A stretch of DNA of 64,000 bases from Vibrio crassostreae (lineage in GTDB: Bacteria > Pseudomonadota > Gammaproteobacteria > Enterobacterales > Vibrionaceae). The position numbers were made by a program, and so were the translations under genes. This document shows, piece by piece, positions 40,421-47,306 of the stretch (position 1 is its first letter; the number at the start of each line of letters is the position of its first letter). The notes beneath the pieces are model-generated. The model saw nothing but the letters and a program-made list of their open reading frames with translations. It made no database searches and was not told the origin of the DNA. The stretch is from positions 2,666,001-2,730,000 of the forward strand of contig NZ_AP025476.1 in the NCBI RefSeq assembly GCF_024347415.1, written 5' to 3'.

Positions 40421-41461
40421 ATGGAAACGATTCACACGCTCACTCAGTTACTCAAGAATAGCGGTTGCCAATACGATATCTACGACCTAGGTCGTCGCAT
40501 TCAGAAGATCGACAACACCTTATTCTCTGATGTTGAGCAAGGGAAACAGCCGTACCCATTTCCACTTCAGAAACAAGCTCACTTAGCCATTAGTTACTGG
40601 AACGAACACAAGCAGCCTTGGATTTGGTTTCTAAAGTTCAAGCTGGACGAAAGGGGCCTGTTGCATCAAGGCGATGTAGGTAACTTCCTTAAGTTTGTCA
40701 TAGAAGCAATGGGCACACGTCTAAACGGCGAGATCAGCGAAGAGCAACAACAAAAGCTGTCTAACAACCCATACACGTTTAAGCCTTCAGAGGACAAGAT
40801 GGCCGTGTTCCATAGCCAAGTAAGATCAGGTTTAGATCTGGCGACTAGCCAATACTACGAACACGCTCAACACTACTTCACTGGTGATCTAGGCTGGGAT
40901 AACTGGAAAACTGTTGGTCTTCAAGGTATCACCGATATGTGTGCTCGCCTAGGCAGCCAACAAAACGGTGTCGCGATTCGTAAAGCATTGAACAAACTAC
41001 CATCAGAACCTCTATACGCAACACTAGGGGCGCTTGAGCACACGCAAATCAATGACAAGCTGGCTCAACGCTTACAAGAGATGGCCGAAAATGAGATCAA
41101 TAGCCAAGAACCGGATCTGTTCTTGCTGTCTGCGTTGGTTCGTGCCCTTTCTGGTGCAGAACCAAGCACAACGAATGCCGTAATTAACCAAGTTCTGGCG
41201 AGCCCACGCTTAAGTCACCAAGAAGTGTTAATTGGTTTGGCTGGTCGAAGCTGGCACGCACTGCAAGATCCTGCGATTGCTGAGCAATTCTTGCTGCGCC
41301 TCGCACAAACAGGTAACCAAAACTTGTTCAATCAGTTATTTGCAGATTTAGTGATGATCCCAACTCTGAGAATGGTATTTTTACCGCTACTGAACTCAAA
41401 TCCATCACCAGAACTTGCAAACGCACTGGTCGAACTGCAGCAAGCGGCTAAAGCTAAATAA
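40421..41461 (+). CDS. DUF3549 family protein
   Basis: I recognise this 346-residue protein as DUF3549, found mostly in Vibrionaceae and near relatives. METIHTLTQLLKNSGCQYDIYDLGRR begins it (first part METIHTLTQLL). The sequence is soluble and mostly alpha-helical. From about residue 180 helical repeats resemble HEAT-type repeats (LGALEHTQINDKLAQRLQEM and LVELQQAAKAK at the end). No catalytic motif is evident. It diverges from yqcC (87 bp between starts) and precedes the DUF3301 gene on the same strand by 87 bp. Confidence 0.85.
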   Translation: METIHTLTQLLKNSGCQYDIYDLGRRIQKIDNTLFSDVEQGKQPYPFPLQKQAHLAISYWNEHKQPWIWFLKFKLDERGLLHQGDVGNFLKFVIEAMGTRLNGEISEEQQQKLSNNPYTFKPSEDKMAVFHSQVRSGLDLATSQYYEHAQHYFTGDLGWDNWKTVGLQGITDMCARLGSQQNGVAIRKALNKLPSEPLYATLGALEHTQINDKLAQRLQEMAENEINSQEPDLFLLSALVRALSGAEPSTTNAVINQVLASPRLSHQEVLIGLAGRSWHALQDPAIAEQFLLRLAQTGNQNLFNQLFADLVMIPTLRMVFLPLLNSNPSPELANALVELQQAAKAK

Positions 41462-41548
41462 GTTCACAAAGAGACTCACTCTGTAGTTCATCAAAATGCG
41501 CAACTATCACAATTGGAATGAAGAGATAAAAAAGGAAGTATGGATTAA

Positions 41549-41857
41549 ATGATAGATAACTTATTGGCTATTTTGTTTCTGTGCTTCTTTTGCTTTTTAT
41601 TTTGGCAGCAGCGCAGGCAATCAGAGCTTGCGAAGGCTGCCATTGCGAGAAAGTGTAAAGAGCTGGACTTACAATTGTTGAGTGTCGCTTTTAGTGGTCA
41701 TAAGCTTAAGATGCGCCATGAGTTAACCACGATTTGGCGCTGGCATACTGTGTACCAATTTGAATTTTCAGCGTTAGGTGATGACCTATACCAAGGTAAA
41801 CTGATCATGGTCGGTTTCCGCTCTATGCGGTTTGAGCTACAGCCTCATAGAATGTAA
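41549..41857 (+). CDS. DUF3301 family membrane-anchored protein
   Basis: The 102-residue protein has one N-terminal membrane helix (LLAILFLCFFCFLFW, residues 4-19) and a basic cytoplasmic domain with WRWHTVYQFEFSALGDDLYQG near 64-82, the hallmark of DUF3301. Function is unknown. The last 35 bp overlap tail-to-tail with the GNAT gene on the other strand. The pair DUF3549-DUF3301 is likely co-transcribed. Confidence 0.82.
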   Translation: MIDNLLAILFLCFFCFLFWQQRRQSELAKAAIARKCKELDLQLLSVAFSGHKLKMRHELTTIWRWHTVYQFEFSALGDDLYQGKLIMVGFRSMRFELQPHRM

Positions 41858-42341
41858 CGTCGCAATACTCGGTATAACGATATTCATGATAAGGGCCAAA
41901 CTGATCTTGTTTGGTCTCTTTAAATGCAAAGCCTAATTTTTCTAATAGCTTAATGGATGGGTTGTGTCCGACATTCACAGTCGCAACAACATTCGTTAAA
42001 CGTTCTTCAAAGCGCACCAAACTAAAGAAAGGTTTTAGTACCTCACTAGCAATACCTTGATTCCAGTATTCTTTATCCAAAATAAAGCCAAGTTCATGCT
42101 TACCCTTTTCCGATGAAACAAAGACATGTCCAAGATATTCACGGGTTTGGTTGTGGATGATCGCGCGGCAGAAGCCGACGTTATCTTGCAGTATTTCTTG
42201 AAAAAGGTGCTTCGCAGAGGCGACAGAGTGAGGTCCATTCATTTCGGCACGATTAATGGGGCAGCAATTTAACTTGATAAAGTCGAGTTCTAGCTGTTCA
42301 GTATAAGGTACCAACAGCGTTCTTGAGGTTGCTATCGTCAT
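41823..42341 (-). CDS. GNAT family N-acetyltransferase (RimJ/RimL-like)
   Basis: The 172 residues fit the Acetyltransf_3 group: LVPYTEQLELDFIKLNC near 10, YLGHVFVSSEKGKHELGFIL near 69-88, YWNQGIASEVLKPF (the acetyl-CoA pyrophosphate-binding loop) near 93, and NPSIKLLEKLGFAF near 128. The target is unknown; proteins of this group acetylate protein N-termini, polyamines or antibiotics. It lies downstream of the CsrB-type RNA on the same strand and is separated from it by that RNA's terminator. AAGGAGTGTTTTATG gives a good start site. Confidence 0.88.
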   Translation of the reverse strand: MTIATSRTLLVPYTEQLELDFIKLNCCPINRAEMNGPHSVASAKHLFQEILQDNVGFCRAIIHNQTREYLGHVFVSSEKGKHELGFILDKEYWNQGIASEVLKPFFSLVRFEERLTNVVATVNVGHNPSIKLLEKLGFAFKETKQDQFGPYHEYRYTEYCDVTFYEAVAQTA

Positions 42342-42385
42342 AAAACACTCCTTGTGTTGACCATTAGCAGAAAAGCAGATGTTGC

Positions 42386-42433
42386 GCTCTTAAATAAAGA
42401 AGCTCTTAGATAAAGACGCTCTAGATTTAAAAG
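42386..42433. repeat. Three degenerate 16-bp tandem repeats
   Basis: GCTCTTAAATAAAGAA (42386-42401) is followed directly by GCTCTTAGATAAAGAC (two differences) and by a third, weaker unit at 42418-42433. They lie between the GNAT start and the CsrB terminator. Confidence 0.6.
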
Positions 42434-42460
42434 AGTCTCCTAGATAGAGAAAAGCCTCAG

Positions 42461-42495
42461 GAAAAGAAAAGCCCCGACACCGAAGTGTCAGGGCT
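42461..42495 (-). terminator. Intrinsic terminator of the CsrB-type RNA
   Basis: AGCCCTGACAC pairs with GTGTCGGGGCT (one G-U pair) around TTCG, a stable tetraloop, and is followed on the minus strand by TTTTCTTTT. Confidence 0.92.
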
Positions 42496-42940
42496 AGGGT
42501 CTTACTCGCAGCAGTCCGGCTACTAATTAATGCTCCATGCATCATCCATAATAGTGGCTGTAATCCTTCAGCTCTTTCCTTTACTTCGCCGTCCTAGCGG
42601 TGTCCAATCATCCTGAAAGCTAACAATCCTAGTTAGCGCACATCACTTGTTCCGTGAGCGGTGTCCTTTACATCGTCCTGATGCTAATCCAACCCTTTAA
42701 TCCTAAAGGTGTCCATTGTCATTCCGTTGCAGCTAACTTCCTGTTAACTGACTGTATCCCTACAATGTCCTTACGCTCCATGCTTGATCACTCAATCCTA
42801 AGTAACCAAATCTTCATCCTGAAGATAACCAAATCCTTGGTGCTTTCCTGTTCCGTGTCAGAATCCTTCCGACAAGGTTTAATTTACGCGATTTAGGATT
42901 TCGGACAATAGATTTGCATCACACTTTGAATTCAGCCGAG
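42461..42940 (-). ncRNA. csrB: CsrB family regulatory RNA (CsrA-sequestering sRNA)
   Basis: The minus strand from about 42940 to the terminator at 42461-42495 carries about 27 GGA triplets in ~430 nt, many in AGGA loops of short hairpins. Clear examples are ATCTTC-AGGA-TGAAGAT (42826-42810) and GCTAAC-TAGGATT-GTTAGC (42637-42619). No conserved protein is encoded. This density of loop GGA motifs, the final intrinsic terminator and the VarA/UvrY-type box upstream define the CsrB family, which binds many CsrA dimers and so relieves CsrA repression. The 5' end is uncertain; a TATAAT at 42952-42947 suggests a start near 42940. Confidence 0.88.
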
Positions 42941-42946
42941 TTGTTA

Positions 42947-42973
42947 ATTATATAAAACAATTAAAATTCAACA
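42947..42973 (-). promoter_or_regulatory. Candidate csrB promoter
   Basis: A perfect TATAAT lies at 42952-42947 on the minus strand, with TTGTTG 16 bp upstream of it (about 42974-42969). The weak -35 fits an activator-dependent promoter. A downstream start cannot be excluded. Confidence 0.5.
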
Positions 42974-43031
42974 AGTTAATCATATGCATATCAATCTCTC
43001 TAGACAACTATTCGTGTTATCTCACAGCCTT

Positions 43032-43049
43032 TGTAAGAGATCTCTCACA
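43032..43049. promoter_or_regulatory. VarA/UvrY (GacA-type) activator box
   Basis: TGTAAGAGATCTCTCACA is a near-perfect 18-bp palindrome and matches the GacA/UvrY/VarA consensus TGTAAG-N6-CTTACA except at one position. It lies about 100 bp upstream of the proposed csrB start, a usual distance for this two-component regulator. It also lies about 80-95 bp upstream of the divergent gene at 43127. Confidence 0.85.
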
Positions 43050-43126
43050 CGCTATGGGATGTTTTATGATTCGCTATCATCCAGCGGAGCGAGTAAAATG
43101 ATTGAAGACTAAAAATGGAGGTCAAC

Positions 43127-43411
43127 ATGCTGACAAAAGATGTTTCTGAAGAGTTGAAATCAGTGCTTGAAGGACTGCAAGCACAAGGTAAAGAGCCGAC
43201 CGTTGCATTAGTGAAAGCTCGTATGAGTACATCGGTTCCAATGCCTGCTTTAATCACAACCATCAAGAGCTGGAAAAGTGCGAATCGCGTTCCTAAAGTT
43301 GAAGTCGCGACACAAAAAGAGCCAGCACTAGACCGTGTTGGCCAACTGGAAAAGCAAATCCTTGAACTTACTGCTCGCGTTGCCACGCTTGAAGCCAAAT
43401 TAACTGAGTAA
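43127..43411 (+). CDS. Small KfrA-like DNA-binding protein with coiled-coil tail
   Basis: The 94 residues from MLTKDVSEELKSVLEGL contain GKEPTVALVKARMSTSVPMP (about 20-39), which resembles the N-terminal KfrA DNA-binding helix-turn-helix. A C-terminal heptad-like segment (LEKQILELTARVATLEAKL, about 74-92) should dimerise. I cannot name a target. The ATG at 43127 has a perfect GGAGG 6 nt upstream; the earlier ATG at 43115 lies on that site and is rejected. It diverges from csrB with the VarA box between, and precedes yaiI by 57 bp. Confidence 0.75.
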   Translation: MLTKDVSEELKSVLEGLQAQGKEPTVALVKARMSTSVPMPALITTIKSWKSANRVPKVEVATQKEPALDRVGQLEKQILELTARVATLEAKLTE

Positions 43412-43468
43412 TAAGTTAACCGAGCAATAAGTTGACAGATAAATAAGCGAATAGAGAAATAGAACACT

Positions 43469-43912
43469 ATGAAGATATGGGTTGATGCGGACGCTTGTCC
43501 AAAGGTTATCCGAGAAACAATCGTACGCGCAGCTGAGCGCACAGGGGTTGAATGTACCTTTGTGGCAAACCATCTGGTTCCCGTTCCTAAACGCAATAAC
43601 ATTCACTCGATTCAAGTACCAAGCGGATTTGATATTGCTGATGATGAAATCGTAAAGCGCACTGAACCTGGCGATCTTGTGATTACATCCGATATCCCTC
43701 TGGCTGACGAAGTGATCACCAAAGGTGGCCAAGCTCTCAGCTCTCGTGGTGAGCTTTACACCAAAGAGACCATCAAAGCACGTCTGAATATTCGTGACTT
43801 TATGGATACCATGCGCTCAAGTGGCATCCAAACGGGTGGCCCAAGTGCCTTATCACAGACCGATCGCCGTGAGTTCGCCAACCACCTCGATCGCCTGCTA
43901 GCAAAACGCTAA
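43469..43912 (+). CDS. yaiI: YaiI/YqxD family protein (UPF0178)
   Basis: The 147 residues match the UPF0178 family: [14 protein letters not shown] at the start (PIN-like DADACP motif), [10 protein letters not shown] near residue 32, [15 protein letters not shown] near 72 and [20 protein letters not shown] near 90. The fold resembles NYN/PIN-like nucleases, but no activity is known to me. It follows the KfrA-like gene on the same strand. Confidence 0.93.
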   Translation: MKIWVDADACPKVIRETIVRAAERTGVECTFVANHLVPVPKRNNIHSIQVPSGFDIADDEIVKRTEPGDLVITSDIPLADEVITKGGQALSSRGELYTKETIKARLNIRDFMDTMRSSGIQTGGPSALSQTDRREFANHLDRLLAKR

Positions 43913-43957
43913 CAATCTAATTCTAGATTAACTTAGTTCTATCTCTTCATGACAAGA

Positions 43958-43992
43958 ACAAAAAAACCTGCAATCAATGCAGGTTTTTTATT
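43958..43992. terminator. Bidirectional terminator between yaiI and the AbgT gene
   Basis: AAAAAACCTGCA pairs with TGCAGGTTTTTT around ATCAA, with A and T tracts on both sides. It serves two convergent genes. Confidence 0.88.
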
Positions 43993-44024
43993 GTCGATTA
44001 AAAGGGGGCTCCCCTACTCGACCA

Positions 44025-45611
44025 CTAAGGCGTGTAGTAAGTTGCAGCGCCCGGACCTACTGGTAGGCCAAATACGAATACCCAAACGTAGAACATTAAG
44101 CTCCAACCAACCAAGAATACGATTGAGTATGGAAGCATAGTTGCAATCAAAGTACCGATACCTAAGTTCTTCATGTAACGCGTCGCTACAGCAAGGATAA
44201 GACCGAAGTAGCTCATCATTGGAGTAATGATGTTCGTTGTTGAGTCACCGATACGGTAAGCCGCTTGAATCGTTTCTGGTGCGTAGCCTACTAGCATTAG
44301 CATTGGAACGAAGATAGGTGCTGTAACGGCCCACTGAGCAGAAGCCGAACCGATCATCAGGTTAATGAAGCCACACATTAGGATGAATGCGAAAAACAAC
44401 ATTGGACCCGTTAGGCCGATATCCTGTAGGAACGTAGCACCTGCAACTGCGAATACTTGACCGAAGTTAGTCCACTTGAAGAAAGCAACAAACTGAGCAG
44501 CAAAGAACACAAGTACTATGTACATACCCATTGAAGACATAGATTTAGACATTGCATCGATTACATCACGGTCGGTTTTCATTGTGCCGGTAACTTTACC
44601 GTAAACGAAACCAGGAACTGCGAAGAATACGAAGATGAACGCTACGATACTTTTCAGGAATGGAGAACCTGAAACCGTACCTGCGGCTGAACGTAGAACG
44701 CCGTCAGCTGGAACAATCGTCCAAGCAAGAAGTGCAGATACCGCTAGCACTGCGATACCCGCAAGCTTAAGGCCTTTCTTCTCAACGTCTGTTAGTTTAC
44801 CCATCGAATCATTTGATAGGTCTTCAGACGCTTCTTCATCGTTGTATTTACCCAGTTTTGGCTCAACAATCTTCTCAGTTACAAATGCACCTGTAATCGC
44901 AATGAAGAAAGTCGAAACAAACATGAAGTACCAGTTTGATTCAGGACCGACGCTGTAAGTCGGGTCGATCATTTGTGCTGCTGTTTCTGTAATACCAGAA
45001 AGCAGTGGATCAACCGTACCGATTAGAAGGTTTGCAGAGTAACCACCAGATACACCAGCAAATGCTGCCGCTAGACCCGCTAATGGGTGGCGACCCAAAG
45101 AGTGGAAAAGCATTGCTGCAAGAGGGATAAGTACTACGTAACCAAGCTCTGAAGCCGTGTTAGAGATAATACCGGCAAAAACTACGGTTACCGTAACCAT
45201 ACGCTTAGATGCGCCCATTACCATGCCACGCATCGCCGCAGATAATAGACCTGAGTGTTCAGCAATCGCTACACCTAGCATTGCAACAAGCACGGTACCT
45301 AATGGCGCAAAGCCAACAAAGTTTTTAACTAGATTAGTAACAATGAGCTGTAAGCCTTCAGCGTTAAGTAAGCTTACAACGTAGATCATGCCGTCAGCAG
45401 CACGACCTGGAGCACCTTCTGGGCGAGGGTCCATAACAGACACTTCAAAATATCCAGCGATACCTGAAGTAACTAGAATAGCGACACAGAAGATTGCGAA
45501 AAGAGTGATTGGGTGGGGTAATAGGTTCCCCAAATATTCAACACCATCGAGAAAACGGGTAAAAATAGGTTTCTTTGGCGAGTTGTTTTTTATTGAAGCT
45601 GATGAACTCAT
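44025..45611 (-). CDS. AbgT family transporter
   Basis: This 528-residue inner-membrane protein has about 11-13 membrane helices and belongs to the AbgT family. E. coli AbgT takes up p-aminobenzoyl-glutamate, while some members act as proton-driven sulphonamide exporters. MSSSASIKNNSPKKPIFTRF is the cytoplasmic start, and NTASELGYVVLIPLAAMLF (near 155), SGGYSANLLIGTVDPLLSG (near 200) and GDSTTNIITPMMSYFGLIL (near 452) are family segments. The start at 45611 has GGAGG 7 nt before it; the longer frame to 45695 is rejected. No peptidase (abgAB) is adjacent, so the substrate is open. Confidence 0.88.
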   Translation of the reverse strand: MSSSASIKNNSPKKPIFTRFLDGVEYLGNLLPHPITLFAIFCVAILVTSGIAGYFEVSVMDPRPEGAPGRAADGMIYVVSLLNAEGLQLIVTNLVKNFVGFAPLGTVLVAMLGVAIAEHSGLLSAAMRGMVMGASKRMVTVTVVFAGIISNTASELGYVVLIPLAAMLFHSLGRHPLAGLAAAFAGVSGGYSANLLIGTVDPLLSGITETAAQMIDPTYSVGPESNWYFMFVSTFFIAITGAFVTEKIVEPKLGKYNDEEASEDLSNDSMGKLTDVEKKGLKLAGIAVLAVSALLAWTIVPADGVLRSAAGTVSGSPFLKSIVAFIFVFFAVPGFVYGKVTGTMKTDRDVIDAMSKSMSSMGMYIVLVFFAAQFVAFFKWTNFGQVFAVAGATFLQDIGLTGPMLFFAFILMCGFINLMIGSASAQWAVTAPIFVPMLMLVGYAPETIQAAYRIGDSTTNIITPMMSYFGLILAVATRYMKNLGIGTLIATMLPYSIVFLVGWSLMFYVWVFVFGLPVGPGAATYYTP

Positions 45612-45999
45612 CAGTTCCCTCCTTGTAGTGATTCCTATGCAATTGTGAAAAAAATGTTCAAATTGCCAGCGAAGGGTACGCGACAAAATTATCAATTAGA
45701 AATTCAAAATGTTACAAAATGTGTAACAAACGACTATTTTTAACTCTATTTGAACAATTAATTAGCAAATAAGTCTACATTAAACACAAAATCTAGATTT
45801 ATAATTCACAAATACACATTCACTACAAATATAACTTATAATATAACCCATTGATTCATTTGAAAATAAAACACGCCATACTCTAAGTGAGTATGCAATA
45901 TCCTGTCAGGTTCTCCTCGAGAGAAAAGAAAAACAGGCAAATGAATGAAGTTTGACTTTCCCCTCGTTTTTTACACACGTGTCACATCAAATTGACGGC
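45612..45999. other. AT-rich intergenic region between the AbgT gene and rpmJ2 (388 bp)
   Basis: No protein or RNA gene is recognised. Visible elements are an inverted repeat TGTTACA-N5-TGTAACA at 45710-45728, a CATACTC-TAAGT-GAGTATG hairpin at about 45876-45895 and a T-rich run near 45967. It should contain the promoter of the AbgT gene and the 3' end of the rpmE2-rpmJ2 transcript. Confidence 0.55.
45710..45728. promoter_or_regulatory. Candidate operator upstream of the AbgT gene
   Basis: TGTTACA and TGTAACA form perfect 7-bp arms separated by five bases, about 100 bp upstream of the AbgT gene start. The symmetry and spacing suit a dimeric regulator. I do not assign one; the TyrR consensus TGTAAA-N6-TTTACA is similar but not met. 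Confidence 0.45.
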
Positions 46000-46125
46000 T
46001 TATTTCTGAACCGCTTTGAATCTCGGATTAGTTTTACAGATAACATAGTGTCGGCCTCTGCGTTTTACTATCTGACAATCCGGGTGACGGCTCTTTGCAC
46101 TTTTCAGTGATTTCACGACTTTCAT
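46000..46125 (-). CDS. rpmJ2: 50S ribosomal protein L36, alternative zinc-free form
   Basis: This 41-residue frame reads [18 protein letters not shown] and then [23 protein letters not shown]. It matches the second bacterial L36 type (YkgO-like), which lacks the four-ligand zinc ribbon of the normal L36: only two Cys remain and the others are replaced. It begins directly after the rpmE2 stop (TAAATG), so the pair is translationally coupled. Under zinc limitation such paralogues replace the zinc-containing forms and release zinc. It is too short for routine gene length cut-offs. Confidence 0.93.
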   Translation of the reverse strand: MKVVKSLKSAKSRHPDCQIVKRRGRHYVICKTNPRFKAVQK

Positions 46126-46386
46126 TTATTTCGCTCCCTTACCTAGTTGACCAAAACGACGAGTGAAGTTCGCAACACGTCCCTCTTTATGTAGCACTCT
46201 CTGTTTACCGGTATAGAAAGGGTGCGACTTTGACGACACCTCAATCGTGAAGTAAGGATAAATATTACCGTCTTCCCATTCGATAGTACGGTCTGTTTTT
46301 AGCGTTGAGCCGATTAAGAAGTACTCATCGACACTGGTGTCATGAAAGACCACGGGACGGTAATCTGGATGGATATTCGGTTTCAT
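46126..46386 (-). CDS. rpmE2: 50S ribosomal protein L31 type B (zinc-independent)
   Basis: The 86 residues match type B L31 (YkgM-like): [38 protein letters not shown] near 52 and FTRRFG near 73. It has no Cys, so the zinc-binding CxxC of type A is missing. It would replace normal L31 when zinc is scarce. GAGGGAAATACAATG provides the ribosome-binding site. A 26-bp palindrome resembling a Zur box lies just upstream. Confidence 0.95.
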   Translation of the reverse strand: MKPNIHPDYRPVVFHDTSVDEYFLIGSTLKTDRTIEWEDGNIYPYFTIEVSSKSHPFYTGKQRVLHKEGRVANFTRRFGQLGKGAK

Positions 46387-46406
46387 TGTATTTCCCTCAA
46401 TAACTA

Positions 46407-46432
46407 ATTTGAAATGTTATAACATTTCAAAT
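46407..46432. promoter_or_regulatory. Candidate Zur operator upstream of rpmE2-rpmJ2
   Basis: A perfect 26-bp palindrome has the arms ATTTGAAATGTTA and TAACATTTCAAAT. The core GAAATGTTATAACATTTC contains the half-sites of the known Zur consensus of gammaproteobacteria, but with a closer spacing (no central TANTA). It starts 21 bp upstream of rpmE2, where a repressor would block transcription. Zur control of the L31/L36 paralogue pair is well established in other bacteria. Confidence 0.7.
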
Positions 46433-46446
46433 GATAATTATTATCA
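46432..46446. promoter_or_regulatory. Perfect Fur 7-1-7 box
   Basis: TGATAATTATTATCA is an exact match to the Fur 7-1-7 consensus TGATAAT-N-ATTATCA. It shares one base with the preceding palindrome, and lies 46 bp from the rpmE2 start and 63 bp from the trmO start. Either gene or both could be the target. Confidence 0.65.
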
Positions 46447-46509
46447 AAGGAAAAACAAGCAATTTTATGATATTTTTCCGTCTTAATCGTAATCAGAGAA
46501 CACCCAACT

Positions 46510-47205
46510 ATGTACACCATTGAACCTGTTGGCTTTATTGACTCTCCTTATAAAGAGAAGTTCGCTGTGCCAAGGCAGCCTAGGTTGGTACCCACATCCA
46601 CCTCAAGAGTCAGGTTAGTTGATGCAGCAAACTGCCTTGAGTCTGTTCGTGGTATTGAGCAATTTAGCCATGTTTGGTTACTATTTCTGTTCGACAAGAA
46701 CCTTGAAGCAGGCTGGAAACCAACCGTGAGGCCACCTCGCCTTGGCGGGAATGAACGTATTGGTGTATTCGCGTCTCGTGCCACATTCAGACCGAATGGA
46801 ATTGGCATGTCTGCGGTTGAACTAAAAGGTGTGTCTCAAGAGAAAGGACAAACTTGGTTGGATCTCGGCAGCGTCGACTTAGTAGATGGCACACCGATCA
46901 TCGACATCAAGCCTTATATCCCCTACTCAGATTCGATTCCGGACGCATTGGGAGGGTTTGCTGCCGATGAACCAGAAGTGCTCGACGTTAACTTTTCGCA
47001 GCAAGCGCAAAGTAAGCTAGCCAGTCATCCACAAGCGCGCCATATCGTTCAGGTGATCAAAGAAGTATTAGGCCAAGATCCTCGTCCTGCCTATAAGAAA
47101 GGTAAACCTGACAACAAGGAATATGCGGTAAATTTGTTCGATCTTAACGTGAAATTCGTAGTTGAAACACTTTTCATCAATGTAACTGACATTGAACGCT
47201 TTTGA
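46510..47205 (+). CDS. trmO: tRNA (N6-threonylcarbamoyladenosine(37)-N6)-methyltransferase TrmO
   Basis: TrmO (earlier TsaA or YaeB) methylates t6A37 to m6t6A37 in threonine tRNA. The 231 residues start MYTIEPVGFIDSPYKEKFAVPRQPRL (beginning MYTIEPVGFI), and the beta-barrel family motif RATFRPNGIGMSAVELKGV lies near residues 95-113. DLVDGTPIIDIKPYIPYSD near 133 and the YaeB C-terminal RPAYKKGKPDNKEYAV region near 197 complete it. It diverges from rpmE2 and precedes proS by 101 bp, as in E. coli, where yaeB neighbours proS. Confidence 0.94.
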   Translation: MYTIEPVGFIDSPYKEKFAVPRQPRLVPTSTSRVRLVDAANCLESVRGIEQFSHVWLLFLFDKNLEAGWKPTVRPPRLGGNERIGVFASRATFRPNGIGMSAVELKGVSQEKGQTWLDLGSVDLVDGTPIIDIKPYIPYSDSIPDALGGFAADEPEVLDVNFSQQAQSKLASHPQARHIVQVIKEVLGQDPRPAYKKGKPDNKEYAVNLFDLNVKFVVETLFINVTDIERF

Positions 47206-47218
47206 GATCCCAAATAGG

Positions 47219-47282
47219 CTGATATTATATGCGGCTATATCAGATTTGCTGTGGTCACGAACGACAGCAAGTTTTCTTTTAT
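47219..47282 (+). other. Two hairpins in the trmO-proS gap, the second terminator-like
   Basis: CTGATAT pairs with ATATCAG (47219-47243), then TTGCTGT pairs with ACAGCAA (47246-47270) and is followed by GTTTTCTTTT. The second may end the trmO transcript or act as an attenuator in a proS leader. Both stems have 7 bp and 11-base loops. Confidence 0.5.
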
Positions 47283-47306
47283 CAATGATGAAACGGATAC
47301 CATAGA

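Larger units (their letters stand above)
42342..43126. other. 785-bp region without protein genes
   Basis: From left to right it holds the degenerate 16-bp repeats, the CsrB-type RNA gene with its terminator and promoter, and the VarA/UvrY-type box. An 80-residue plus-strand frame at 42654-42896 is antisense to the RNA and is not considered a gene. Confidence 0.7.

Noticed and set aside
42654..42896. 80-residue plus-strand open frame in the csrB region
   Set aside because: It is antisense to the CsrB-type RNA, has no ribosome-binding site or family match, and its composition merely mirrors the repeated GGA motifs.
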